Source of the DNA: JALZKA01 sp963734015
GTDB taxonomy: Bacteria > Actinomycetota > Thermoleophilia > Solirubrobacterales > 70-9
Direction: 5' to 3'
Assembly (NCBI GenBank): GCA_963734015.1
Contig: CAVTFG010000003.1
Location: forward strand, 127,518-191,517
DNA length: 64,000 nucleotides
The position numbers and the translations under genes are program-made. The notes under the pieces were generated by a model. That model had not been told where the DNA came from. It searched no databases and saw only the letters and a list, made by a program, of their open reading frames with translations. Shown in pieces: positions 45,428-54,540 of this stretch (positions are counted from its first letter, which is position 1; each line of letters begins with the position of its first letter).

Positions 45428-46540
45428 ATGGAGGGCACGAGTCCCGCTGAACCGCCCGGCCTGGAGACGTCCGAGCAGTTCACGCCGGCCGAGCTCCGGC
45501 TCGCAACCCGCAATCACGGGCTGCCGCTCGAGGCCCTCGAGCACGACCTGACGCCCGCGGGCCTCCACTACCTCCTGATCCACTACGACATCCCGGCGGT
45601 GGACGCGGCGGCCTGGCGCCTCGAGGTCGGCGGCCACGTCGACACCGAGCTGTCGCTCACGCTCAGCGACCTGCTCGCGCTGGCCGCCCGCACCGAGGCC
45701 GTCACGCTGGAGTGCGCGGGGAACGGACGCGCGCAGCTGAGCCCACGGCCGATCAGCCAGCCCTGGCTGCTCGAAGCCGTGGGCACCGCGGAGTGGACCG
45801 GGGTGCCCCTGCGAACGGTGCTCGAGCAAGCGGGAATCGGCGGCGAAGCGGTCGAGGTCTCGTTCCGCGGCCTCGACCGAGGCGTCGAGGGCGGGGAGGA
45901 GCAGGCCTACGAGCGGAGCCTGCCCCTCGCGGACGCCCTCCGGGACGAGGTCCTGCTCGCCTACGAGATGAACGGCGAGTCCCTGCCGCCCCAGCACGGC
46001 TTTCCGCTCCGCCTGGTCGTTCCGGGCTGGTACGGAATGACGAGCGTCAAATGGCTCGACCGGATCACGGTGCTCGACCAGCCGTTCACCGGATACCAGC
46101 AGCGGCAAAGCTATCGCGTGCGGCAGCGCCCCGAGGAGGAGGGCGAGCCGGTGTCGCGGATGCTCCCGCGCTCGCTGATGATCCCGCCCGGCATCCCGGA
46201 TTTCGCGACGCGCGAGCGCCGGATCGCGATGGGGAGGTCGCGGGTGCGAGGCCGGGCGTGGTCGGGCTTCGGGGCGATCGCCCGCGTCGAGGGCAGCGCC
46301 GACGGAGGGGAGACCTGGAGCGACGCCGAGCTGGGCCCGCAGCCGTCGCGCTGGGCGTGGCGGGCATGGGAGTGGGAGTGGGACGCGGAGCGCCCCGGCG
46401 TCCACGAGCTCTGCTGCCGGGCGACCGACGAGGCGGGCAACGTCCAGCCGGTCACGGCGCCCTGGAACCTGGGGGGATACGCGAACAACGAGGTCCAAAG
46501 GGTCCCCGTCGTGGTCCACGAGCCGGGCGCTTCCGCCTGA
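45428..46540 (+). CDS. Sulfite-oxidase-family molybdopterin oxidoreductase
   Basis: About 370 residues, no signal peptide. SUOX-fold Mo-binding domain with the Mo-ligand Cys in VTLECAGNGRAQLSPRP, substrate-side HGFPLRLVVPGWYGMTSVKWL, and a C-terminal Mo-co dimerisation domain (RVRGRAWSGFGAIARVEGSADGG). Probably a cytoplasmic oxidoreductase; sulfite is the best guess for substrate. The upstream region has TAGAAT at 45410, 13 bases before the ATG. The LLM oxidoreductase gene begins one base after its stop. Confidence 0.9.
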   Translation: MEGTSPAEPPGLETSEQFTPAELRLATRNHGLPLEALEHDLTPAGLHYLLIHYDIPAVDAAAWRLEVGGHVDTELSLTLSDLLALAARTEAVTLECAGNGRAQLSPRPISQPWLLEAVGTAEWTGVPLRTVLEQAGIGGEAVEVSFRGLDRGVEGGEEQAYERSLPLADALRDEVLLAYEMNGESLPPQHGFPLRLVVPGWYGMTSVKWLDRITVLDQPFTGYQQRQSYRVRQRPEEEGEPVSRMLPRSLMIPPGIPDFATRERRIAMGRSRVRGRAWSGFGAIARVEGSADGGETWSDAELGPQPSRWAWRAWEWEWDAERPGVHELCCRATDEAGNVQPVTAPWNLGGYANNEVQRVPVVVHEPGASA

Positions 46541-46541
46541 C

Positions 46542-47555
46542 ATGAAGGTCGACGCCGGGCAGTACGCGCCGTCGGTGGACGCGGCGGCCGGCGCCGCGGT
46601 CACGGCCGAGCGCGACGGCTACGACGGCTGGTGGGCGTTCGAGACCCAGATCGACCCGTTTCTCGGCTGCGCGGTCGCGGCCGAGCGCACGGATCGCGTG
46701 GACCTCGGGACCTCCATCGTCGTTGCCTTCGCGCGCAACCCGATGACGGTGGCGCTCCAGGCCAACGACGTCCAGTCCCTCTCGGGCGGGCGGTTCACCC
46801 TCGGCCTCGGCTCCCAGATCAAGCCGCACATCACCCGCCGCTACTCGATGCCCTGGTCGCACCCCGCGCCCCGGATGCGCGAGTTCATCCTCGCGATCCG
46901 CGCGATCTGGGAGTGCTGGGCAACCGACGGCACGCTCGACTTCCGCGGAGACTTCTACAAGCACACCCTCATGGCCCCGTTCTTCAACCCGGGCCCGAAC
47001 CCGCACGGCAACCCGAAGATCATGCTCGCCGCAGTCGGGCCGCTGATGACCCGGACCGCGGGCGAGGTCGCCGACGGCGTCCTCTGCCACGCCTTTTCGA
47101 CCGAGCGCTACATCCGCGACGCGACCCTGCCGGCCCTCGAGAAGGGGTTCGCGAAGGCCGGCCGCACGGCCGAGGGGTTCGAGATCACCGCCCCCGCGTT
47201 CGTCGTCGCCCGCGACACGGAGGAGGAGATCGCGGAGGGCGTCGAGCTCGTGAAGCAGCAGATCGCCTTCTACGGCTCGACGCCGGCGTACCGGCCGGTG
47301 CTCGAGCTCCACGGCTGGGGCGAGCTTCAGGACGAGCTCCAGGCGATGACCAAGCGCGGCGAATGGGACGAGATGGGCGCGCTGATCGACGACGAGATCC
47401 TCCACACGTTCGCCGTCGTCGGCACGCCCGAGGACGCCTTCGCCGAGGTCCGCAAGCGCTACGGCGACATCTGCACACGGATCACGCTGACTCTCCCCGA
47501 GGAGCGGGACCACGCACGCTGGCAGGGCCTCTTCGACTCGCTTCGCGCTGCCTGA
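46542..47555 (+). CDS. LLM-class F420-dependent oxidoreductase (TIGR03617-like)
   Basis: 337 residues of the luciferase-like monooxygenase fold: VDLGTSIVVAFARNPMTVA, GGRFTLGLGSQIKPHITRRY, PRMREFILAIRAIWECW, and PVLELHGWGELQDELQAM. Members use F420 (common in actinobacteria) or FMN; the substrate is unknown. One base separates it from the molybdoenzyme gene, so they are cotranscribed. Confidence 0.9.
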   Translation: MKVDAGQYAPSVDAAAGAAVTAERDGYDGWWAFETQIDPFLGCAVAAERTDRVDLGTSIVVAFARNPMTVALQANDVQSLSGGRFTLGLGSQIKPHITRRYSMPWSHPAPRMREFILAIRAIWECWATDGTLDFRGDFYKHTLMAPFFNPGPNPHGNPKIMLAAVGPLMTRTAGEVADGVLCHAFSTERYIRDATLPALEKGFAKAGRTAEGFEITAPAFVVARDTEEEIAEGVELVKQQIAFYGSTPAYRPVLELHGWGELQDELQAMTKRGEWDEMGALIDDEILHTFAVVGTPEDAFAEVRKRYGDICTRITLTLPEERDHARWQGLFDSLRAA

Positions 47556-47564
47556 CGGCCGCGC

Positions 47565-47570
47565 TACAGT
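47565..47570 (+). promoter_or_regulatory. Candidate -10 element TACAGT
   Basis: Seven bases before the GTG start of the Kelch protein gene. Confidence 0.4.
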
Positions 47571-47577
47571 CGGTCTC

Positions 47578-48582
47578 GTGAAGAGGGTCATGCCGCGCCT
47601 CGTGGTGGCGTTGGCGGCCGGGACGGCGGCCGCGTTGGTGGCGATCGTCGTGGCGAACGGAGAGTCCAACCGCGCGGAGCGGCGCGGGGGCGGCAGCTGG
47701 GACTCGACCCTCGCGCAGAGCCCGTTCGAGCGCAGCGAGGTCGGAGCCGCGCGGGTGGGCGACCGGATCTACGTGGTCGGCGGGTTCTTGGCGGACGGCA
47801 GGACCACGGGCCGCATGGCGGCCTACGACATCTCCGAGGACGAGTGGCGGACGCGCCGTTCGCTGCCGAGGCCGGCGAACCACCCGGGCGTCACTTCGCT
47901 GAACGGCAAGCTCTACGTGCTGGGCGGGCAGCGTGGCCTCGACAAGACCCGCAGCGACGCGCTCTGGCGCTACACGCCCGGGACGAACCGCTGGAAGCGG
48001 CTGCCCGACGCGCCGACGGCCCGCGCCGCGATGGGCTTCGTGGCCCACGGCGGCAAGCTCTACGCCGCCGGCGGGCAGACCAAGGGCAACTTCGAGCTCC
48101 GTCGCCTCGAGGTCTACGACATCTCGAAGCGGAGGTGGCGACACCGCGCGGCCATGCCGACGGGCCGCAACCATCTGACCGCGGTATTCACCCGGGGGGC
48201 GCTGTGGGCGATCGGCGGGCGCCACACCGGCGGCCAGAACCTGGCGACGGTCGAGCGCTACCGCCCGGCCGCGAACGACTGGGGATCCGCCCCCGCTCTC
48301 AACGTCGCCCGCAGCGGCATCGCCTCGGTGGTCGCCCGGCAGTCGATCGTCGTCTTCGGCGGCGAGGACCTCGGCCCCGGCGGCAGCACGATCCCGCAGG
48401 TCGAGCGACTCCCGTTCACGGACCTCGACGGCCCGTGGCAGCTGATCGAGTCGATGCCGGCGCCCCGCCACGGCCTCGGCGGCGCGGCCAAGGACGGCTT
48501 CGTCTACGCGCTCGAGGGCGGGCCGCAACCCGGCCTCAGCGTGTCGAACCTGGTTGAGCGCCTGGACGTCTCCGGTCTGTAG
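47578..48582 (+). CDS. Exported Kelch-repeat beta-propeller protein
   Basis: 334 residues: signal peptide or anchor (MKRVMPRLVVALAAGTAAALVAIVVA-like start) followed by about six Kelch blades, each with a double Gly: IYVVGGFLADG, LYVLGGQRG, LYAAGGQTK, LWAIGGRHTGG, IVVFGGEDLG and VYALEGG. Blade motifs also show the usual Trp (DEWRTRRSLP, NRWKRLPDAP, RRWRHRAAMP). Probably extracytoplasmic; ligand unknown. Confidence 0.88.
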   Translation: MKRVMPRLVVALAAGTAAALVAIVVANGESNRAERRGGGSWDSTLAQSPFERSEVGAARVGDRIYVVGGFLADGRTTGRMAAYDISEDEWRTRRSLPRPANHPGVTSLNGKLYVLGGQRGLDKTRSDALWRYTPGTNRWKRLPDAPTARAAMGFVAHGGKLYAAGGQTKGNFELRRLEVYDISKRRWRHRAAMPTGRNHLTAVFTRGALWAIGGRHTGGQNLATVERYRPAANDWGSAPALNVARSGIASVVARQSIVVFGGEDLGPGGSTIPQVERLPFTDLDGPWQLIESMPAPRHGLGGAAKDGFVYALEGGPQPGLSVSNLVERLDVSGL

Positions 48583-48623
48583 ATCGGCCGGGTCCTTGAC
48601 AGCTTCTGCATACTGAGCCGGAG

Positions 48624-48935
48624 ATGGCCGGTTGCACGCACCTCGACCACGTGAAGCTCACCGAGCTTCCCGAGTCGGTCGAGGGCTGCGAGGACTGCCT
48701 CGCGACCGGGGATAAGTGGCTCCACCTCCGCATCTGCCTGGAGTGCGGGCACGTCGGCTGCTGCGACGACTCCCCGAACCACCACGCGACCGCGCACGCC
48801 AGGGAGAGCGGCCACCCGATCATCCGCTCGCTCCAGCCCGGGGAGGAGTGGGCATGGTGCTTCGAGGACGAGGTGGCGCTGGTCCTGCCAAACGTGCGCG
48901 GCGAGACCCGCATCCCGCCCTCACCGCTGGGCTGA
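48624..48935 (+). CDS. UBP-type zinc finger protein
   Basis: 103 residues matching the ZnF-UBP domain: CTHLDHVKL, GCEDCLATGDKWLHLRICLECGHVGCCDDSPNHHATAH, PIIRSLQPGEEWAWCFED. The Cys/His ligands are complete. In eukaryotes this fold binds the C-terminal Gly-Gly of ubiquitin; bacterial stand-alone versions have no settled role. The gene ends two bases before the molybdoenzyme gene, suggesting a shared operon. Confidence 0.92.
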   Translation: MAGCTHLDHVKLTELPESVEGCEDCLATGDKWLHLRICLECGHVGCCDDSPNHHATAHARESGHPIIRSLQPGEEWAWCFEDEVALVLPNVRGETRIPPSPLG

Positions 48936-48937
48936 GC

Positions 48938-49552
48938 ATGGCCGGGGGCTTCGTCTCACGCGGTTTCGGGGGATTGAGGCGCACCCCCGACGAGTACGCG
49001 GACCGGCTGCCCCCGGGCCAGTACTACGAGCGGGGCTTCCCGGTGCTGACCGCCGGCCCGACCCCCGACGTGGCCCGCGAGGAGTGGGGCTTCCGCGTCG
49101 ACGGCATGGTTGCCGAGGAGCGCGAGTGGACCTGGAGTGAGTTCGGCGCGCTCGAGTTCGAGGAGGTCCCCTGCGACATCCACTGCGTCACCTCGTGGTC
49201 GAAGCTCGGCACCAGCTTCCGCGGCGTCTCGCTCGACACCCTCCTCGAGGCTGCCGAGCCGCTCGGCGCGTACGCGATGGCCTACTCGTACGGCGGCTAC
49301 ACCACCAACCTCGCCGTGGAGGACCTGACCGACGGCAAGGCCTGGGTCGTGACCGAGCACGAGGGCGAGGCGCTACCGCGCGAGCACGGCGGGCCGGCGC
49401 GGCTGCTGGTGCCGCACCTCTACTTCTGGAAGAGCGCCAAGTGGATCGCCGGCCTGCGGGTGATGGACCACGACGAGCCCGGCTTCTGGGAGGCGAACGG
49501 CTACCACAACCGCGGCGACCCCTGGAAGGAGGAGCGCTATTGGACGGACTAG
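48938..49552 (+). CDS. Compact SUOX-fold molybdopterin oxidoreductase (YedY/MsrP-like)
   Basis: About 204 residues, no Tat signal, so probably cytoplasmic. Mo-ligand Cys in PCDIHCVTSWSKLGTSFRG, followed by DTLLEAAEPLGAYAM, EHGGPARLLVPHLYFWKSAKWI and the end EANGYHNRGDPWKEERYW, typical of the short YedY-like family. No dimerisation domain. The flavin reductase gene starts five bases after its stop, and likely supplies its electrons. Confidence 0.92.
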   Translation: MAGGFVSRGFGGLRRTPDEYADRLPPGQYYERGFPVLTAGPTPDVAREEWGFRVDGMVAEEREWTWSEFGALEFEEVPCDIHCVTSWSKLGTSFRGVSLDTLLEAAEPLGAYAMAYSYGGYTTNLAVEDLTDGKAWVVTEHEGEALPREHGGPARLLVPHLYFWKSAKWIAGLRVMDHDEPGFWEANGYHNRGDPWKEERYWTD

Positions 49553-49557
49553 CAGCG

Positions 49558-50271
49558 ATGAGCGACGTTTCCCAACGCGCTCCGGGGCGTTGGCAGATCG
49601 CCACTGTCAGCCGGATCAAGGAGGAGACGCCCAGGGTCAAGTCGTTCCGGTTCGACCTGCCGATGTGGATGCCGCACCTGCCGGGCCAGCACTACGACGT
49701 TCGCCTCACGGCACCCGACGGGTACCAGGCGCAGCGCTCGTACTCGGTCGCGTCCTCGCCGCTCGATGAGGGGGAGGTCGAGCTGACGATCGACCGGCTC
49801 GCCGATGGCGAGGTGTCACCGTACTTTCACGACGTCGTGGTCGAGGGGGACCAAGTCGAGGTGCGCGGCCCCTTCGCCTCCTACTTCGTCTGGCGCGGGG
49901 AGGAGCCCGCGCTCCTGGTTGGCGGCGGCTCGGGCGTGGTGCCGCTGATGGCGATGCTCCGCCACCGGCGGCGCACGATGCCCGACCTCCCGATGCGCCT
50001 CGTCTACTCGGTGCGCAACGCCGACGACGTGATCTACGCAGACGAGCTGGGCGACGACGCGATCGTGACCTACACCCGCGAGGCGCCCGACGAGTGGTCG
50101 GGACACACCGGGCGGATCGACGCCGGGCTGATCGCCGATGCGCTGCCGGAGCGGCAGATCGCGTTCGTCTGCGGCTCGAACGGCTTCGTCGAGGCTGCGA
50201 CGCGGCTCCTGATCGAATCGGGCTGCGACGCGGCGAGGATCCGGACCGAGCGCTTCGGCCCCACCGGCTAG
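49558..50271 (+). CDS. FAD/NAD(P)-binding ferredoxin reductase-like protein
   Basis: About 237 residues of the ferredoxin-NADP reductase fold: FAD-binding RSYSVASSPLDEGEVELTI, NAD-binding LLVGGGSGVVPLMAML, and the C-terminal FVCGSNGFVEAATRLLIESG. No 2Fe-2S domain. Directly downstream of the compact molybdoenzyme, an arrangement expected of a reductase-oxidase pair. Confidence 0.92.
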   Translation: MSDVSQRAPGRWQIATVSRIKEETPRVKSFRFDLPMWMPHLPGQHYDVRLTAPDGYQAQRSYSVASSPLDEGEVELTIDRLADGEVSPYFHDVVVEGDQVEVRGPFASYFVWRGEEPALLVGGGSGVVPLMAMLRHRRRTMPDLPMRLVYSVRNADDVIYADELGDDAIVTYTREAPDEWSGHTGRIDAGLIADALPERQIAFVCGSNGFVEAATRLLIESGCDAARIRTERFGPTG

Positions 50272-50316
50272 CGCCAGACGGGGGTTAACCGCACTGAACG
50301 GATCCGGCTCGCGGTT

Positions 50317-50322
50317 TAGGGT
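50317..50322 (+). promoter_or_regulatory. Candidate -10 element TAGGGT
   Basis: Nine bases before the TTG start of the second MMPL gene. Confidence 0.4.
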
Positions 50323-50331
50323 GCCCTCGCT

Positions 50332-52556
50332 TTGAACTCGCTGGCCAGATTCGTCTCCGGAAAGCGCGGGAAGTTCGTCGTCCTCGCAATCTGGATCGTC
50401 GCCTTCATCGCCCTGACGCCACTGGGCTCGAAACTGGCCGACGAGACCCAGGACGACACCGCTTCGTTCCTGCCGGAGAGCGCCGAGTCGACCGAGGTCG
50501 TCGAGCTCCTCGACTCCGAGTTCGACTCCGGGAGAGACCACCCAGGGGCTGATCGTCTACCAGCGCGACGGCGGGCTCACCGACGCCGACAAGCAGAAGA
50601 TCGCCGACGACGCCGAGGCCGTGGAGGCGCTCCCCGACGAGGAGCTGCCGCTGGTGCGCCCGCCGGTGACGCCGTTCCCGGAGGCCGGGGCCGCGGGAGG
50701 AGCGACCGAGCCGGGACGAAGCCGCCGCGGCCGAGGCCCCCACGGCCGTCTCCGAGGACGGCAGCCTCGCGTTCACCACGCTCATCGTCCCCACCGACTT
50801 CGAGAACGCGGCCGACTGGGGCAAGGCGGTGCGCGACACGACCGGCGACGAGGCCGACGGGATGCGCATCTTCCTCACCGGTGACCTCGGGTTCTCGGTC
50901 GACGCCGAGGAGGTCTTCGGCGAGCTGGACGCGAGGCTCCTGATCGTGACGGCGCTGCTCGTGCTGTTCCTGCTCGGGGCGATCTACCGCGCCGTGCTGG
51001 TGGCGCTGACCCCGCTCGTCGTCGTCTTCTTCGCGTACACGGTGGCGACCGCGTTCGTCTACCTCTACGCCGACTCCGGCGCGACCGTCTCCTCGAACGG
51101 CACCTCGATCCTGATCGTCCTGATGTTCGGGATCACGACCGACTACTGCCTGCTCCTGGTGTCGCGTTACCGCGAGGAGCTCCACTGGATCGAGGACAAG
51201 CACGACGCGATGGCGCGCGCCGTGAGCCGCACCGGGCCCACGATCCTCGCCTCTGGGTTGACCGTCGCCCTGGCGATGCTCACCCTCACCCTCGCCGACG
51301 CGCAGCTCACGGCCACGCTCGGGCCCGTGGCGGCGATCGGCGTCTTCGCCGGCATGCTGGCCGGGCTGACGCTGCTGCCGGCGCTGCTCACGATCTTCGG
51401 CCGCAAGGGGTTCTGGCCGCGCTCCGGGACGGTGGAGTACGACCCCGACGCGGAGTGGATCACCCGCCAGGGCGTGTGGAGGCGGATCGGCGACAAGGTG
51501 CTGGAGCGCCCCGGCCCGACCCTCGCCCTCACGGCGCTCGTATTCGTCGCGGGCGCGTTCGGGCTGCTCGCGTGGAAGGTGGACTACTCGACCACGAACT
51601 TCTTCAAGAAGTCCGTCGAGTCGGTCGAGGGCTTCGAGCTGATGGAGGAGGCGTTCCCGGCCGGCACGCTGGCGCCGACCACGATCCTCGTGATCCGCGA
51701 CGACGGCGAGGCGACCGAGGCCGACGCCCAGGCGGCTGCGGACGCCGTCACCGGCATCGAGCGCGTCGCCTCGGCGACCCCGACGCCGAACGTCTCGACC
51801 GACGGCACCATGCGAACGGTCGACGTGGTCTTCAAGGGCGACCCCTTCACCCCGGAGGCGTTCGACGCGGTTCCCGAGATGCGGTCGAGCCTCGACGACC
51901 TCGGACCGGGCCTGAGCGCCCTCGTCGGCGGCGGCTCGGCGATCCAGTACGACTTCGACCAGGCGATCGAGTCCGACCTGAAGCGGATCGTCCCGATCGC
52001 CCTGCTCGTGATCGCGATCATCCTCGCGATCCTCCTACGGGCGCTGGTGGCGCCGCTGGTGCTGATCGCGAGCGTGGTCCTCTCGTTCCTCTGCACGCTC
52101 GGGCTCTCGATCCTCTTCATCCGCTTCGTCGTCGGCGACGCCGGCCTCGACGCCTCGATCCCGACCTTCGCGTTCATCTTCCTGGTGGCACTTGGGATCG
52201 ACTACACGATCTTCCTGATGGCGCGGGTGCGCGAGGAGGCCCGCACCCACGGGACGCGCGAGGGCATGCTGCGCGCGCTCACGGCCACCGGCCCCGTGAT
52301 CACCAGCGCCGGCGTGATCCTGGCGGGCACGTTCTCCGTGCTGATGACGCTTCCGGTCACGTTCACTTTCGACCTCGGGTTCATGGTTGCCCTCGGGATC
52401 CTGCTGGACACGTTCATCGTGCGGACGATCATGGTCCCGGCCGCTGTCGAGCTGATCGGCGACAAGATCTGGTGGCCCTCGACGGCGACCGGGGGAGCGG
52501 TGCTGCACGAGGACACGGGCGAGCACCCCACGACGCCTCCCGCGGAAGGCAATTAG
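50332..52556 (+). CDS. MMPL/RND family transporter, second (two apparent +1 frameshifts)
   Basis: About 740 residues after correction, same topology as the transporter at 5152. Frame 1 (FVVLAIWIVAFIALTPLGSKLADE, LPESAESTEVVELLDSEFDSG) breaks near 50533; frame 2 (ETTQGLIVYQRDGGLTDADK) breaks near 50714; frame 3 continues with SEDGSLAFTTLIVPTDF, MFGITTDYCLLLVSRYREEL and LGIDYTIFLMARVREEARTHG. Removing one base at each site gives one continuous MMPL protein. TTG start, likely leaderless. Substrate unknown. Confidence 0.9.
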
Positions 52557-52612
52557 GGTCACCCAAGGGCCTCGATCTCGACGGCATCGAGATGCTGGGA
52601 ACCTGAAGCAGG

Positions 52613-52639
52613 CGTCACGGGCTCGCGTGCTGTCTCGTC
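52613..52639 (+). promoter_or_regulatory. Candidate ECF41-type promoter GTCAC-N16-CGTC
   Basis: cGTCACg (52613-52619), 16 bases, then CGTC (52636-52639), upstream of the epimerase/sigma pair. ECF41 sigma factors are reported to recognise a TGTCACA ... CGTC promoter with similar spacing. This would make the pair autoregulated. Confidence 0.5.
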
Positions 52640-52659
52640 AAGGGGGTAGTGAGACAGCA
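52628..52659. promoter_or_regulatory. 9-bp dyad over the -10 and before the Shine-Dalgarno
   Basis: TGCTGTCTC-N14-GAGACAGCA, perfect, covering the CGTC -10 and ending directly before AAAGGAGG. Could be a repressor operator or, in RNA, a hairpin next to the ribosome site. Confidence 0.5.
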
Positions 52660-52672
52660 AAGGAGGCATCCA

Positions 52673-53620
52673 ATGAAGGTGTTCGTAGCGGGCGCGACCG
52701 GCGCCCTGGGAAGCCAGCTCGTGCCGAGGCTCGTCGCCGGCGGGCACGATGTAGTCGGGATGACGCGCTCCGAGCGCAAGGCGGGAATGATCCAACAGAT
52801 GGGCGCCACGCCGGCCATCGCCGACGGGCTCGACGCCGAAGCGGTCGGCCGGGCGGTGGGGGAGGCGGAGCCGGAGGTGATCGTCCACGAACTGACGGCG
52901 CTCTCGGGCTCGCTGGACCTCCGGAAGTTCGAGCAGAGCTTCGCGCTCACCAACCGGCTGCGGACCGAGGGGACCGACCACCTGCTCGCGGCCGCTCGGG
53001 CCGTGGGTGCGAAGCGGTTCATCGCCCAGAGCTACGCCGCCTGGACGTACGAGCGGACCGGCGGGCCGATCAAGACCGAAGACGATCCGCTCGACCCGGA
53101 TCCCGTGCCGGCGACGCGCACCACGCTTGACGCGATTCGCTATCTCGAGGCCGCGGTGACCGGCGCCGAGTGGGTCGACGGCCTGGTCCTGCGCTACGGC
53201 GGCTTCTACGGGCCGGGCACGTCGATGAGCCTGAACCCGGACGGCGAGCACGTCGAGATGATCCGCAAGCGGAAGTTCCCGCTGGTCGGGGAGAGCTCAG
53301 GGGTCTGGTCATTGATCCAGATCGACGACGCGGCCGCCGCTACCGTCGCTGCCGTCGAGGGTGGCGCGCCCGGCATCTACAACGTGGTCGACGACGAGCC
53401 CGCCGTGGCCGCGGACTGGCTGCCGGGCCTCGCCGAGGCGGTGGGCGCCAAGCGCCCTATGCGCGTCCCGCGCTGGCTTGCCAGGATCATGGCCGGTGAA
53501 GCGGCAGTGACAATGATGACCGAGAGCCGAGGCGCCTCGAACGCGAAGGCCAAGCGCGAGTTGGGCTGGACCCCGACGTACCCGACCTGGCGCGACGGAT
53601 TCGCGCACGGCCTGGCGTGA
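52673..53620 (+). CDS. NAD(P)-dependent epimerase/dehydratase (atypical SDR)
   Basis: 315 residues: Rossmann motif VFVAGATGALGSQLVPRLVAGGH at the N-terminus, NAD-site FIAQSYAAWTYE, and the active-site region RYGGFYGPGTSM. The Tyr-x-x-x-Lys motif of classical SDRs is not clear. ATG at 52673 has AAAGGAGG seven bases upstream. One base separates it from the ECF41 sigma gene, matching the known linkage of ECF41 factors with epimerase/oxidoreductase genes. Confidence 0.92.
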   Translation: MKVFVAGATGALGSQLVPRLVAGGHDVVGMTRSERKAGMIQQMGATPAIADGLDAEAVGRAVGEAEPEVIVHELTALSGSLDLRKFEQSFALTNRLRTEGTDHLLAAARAVGAKRFIAQSYAAWTYERTGGPIKTEDDPLDPDPVPATRTTLDAIRYLEAAVTGAEWVDGLVLRYGGFYGPGTSMSLNPDGEHVEMIRKRKFPLVGESSGVWSLIQIDDAAAATVAAVEGGAPGIYNVVDDEPAVAADWLPGLAEAVGAKRPMRVPRWLARIMAGEAAVTMMTESRGASNAKAKRELGWTPTYPTWRDGFAHGLA

Positions 53621-53621
53621 G

Positions 53622-54540
53622 ATGGCGGAGATCGACGAGCTCTACGAGCAGCTGCGCCCGCGGGCGTTCGCGCTCGCGTACCGGATGCTCGGCAGCGTCA
53701 GCGAGGCCGAGGACGTGGTGCAGGAGGCGATGATCCGCCTGCACCGCGTCCTCGACTCGGGCGAGGAGATCGACTCGCCGGCCGCCTACCTCTCGACGAT
53801 CACGACCCGGCTCGCGATCGATGAGCTGCGCTCGGCCCGGGCTCGGCGCGAGCGCTACGTCGGCGAATGGCTGCCGGAGCCGCTCGTGACCGCCGACGAG
53901 AACGAGCCCGCGCGACATGCCGAGATGGCCGACTCGCTCTCGCTCGCGTTCCTCACCCTTCTCGAGGACCTGACGCCCGAGCAGCGGGCGGTGTTCCTCC
54001 TGCGCGAGGTCTTCGACTACCCGTACGGCGAGATCGCCGAGATCGTCGGCAAGTCCGAGCCGGCGGCGCGCCAGCTCGCGGTCCGTGCCCGCGGGCACGT
54101 GGGCGAGGGCCGGCAGCGCTTCTCGGCCTCGCGTGACGAGCGCGACGAGCTCGCCCGGCGGTTCTTCGCGGCGACCGAGGAGGGCGACCTCGAGTCGCTC
54201 GAGGAGCTCCTCGCTGAGGACGTCGTCCTCCACGGGGACGGTGGCGGCAAGGCTCCGGCGCTTGCCCGGCCGGTATACGGCAGGGCGCAGGGCCGCGAAG
54301 ACGCTGCGCAACTGGGTCCGGGCCGGCGAGAAGTTCGGTGGCTTCGAGCTGCGCCCGACCGAGATCAACGGCCAGCCCGGAGCGATGACGCTCACCCCTG
54401 ACGGCCTTGTGATCAGCATCCTGTCGCTCGAGATTGCCGAGGGCCGCATCCAGGCGATCAGGGGGATCGTCAACCCCGACAAGCTGCGCCACCTGGGTCC
54501 CCTCGCCGACGTGAACGCCCTGTTCCGCGGCGGCAGCTAG
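53622..54540 (+). CDS. ECF41-type RNA polymerase sigma factor with SnoaL-like extension (one apparent +1 frameshift)
   Basis: About 305 residues after correction. Sigma region 2 (RAFALAYRMLGSVSEAEDVVQEAMIRLH), region 4 (LTPEQRAVFLLREVFDYPYGEIAEIVGKSEPAARQLAVRARGHV) and a C-terminal NTF2/SnoaL-like domain. The ECF41 marks WLPEPL, DGGGK and NPDKLRHL are all present. The first frame breaks near 54291 (a G run); removing one G restores AKTLRNWVRAGEKFGGFELRP and the NPDKL end. In this group the extension controls sigma activity in place of an anti-sigma factor. Confidence 0.92.

Noticed and set aside
49557..49568. GATGAGCGACGT at the start of the flavin reductase, resembling the mini-cistron start
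   Set aside because: The match ends after 12 bases and the frame continues directly into the conserved enzyme; probably chance use of MSD codons.
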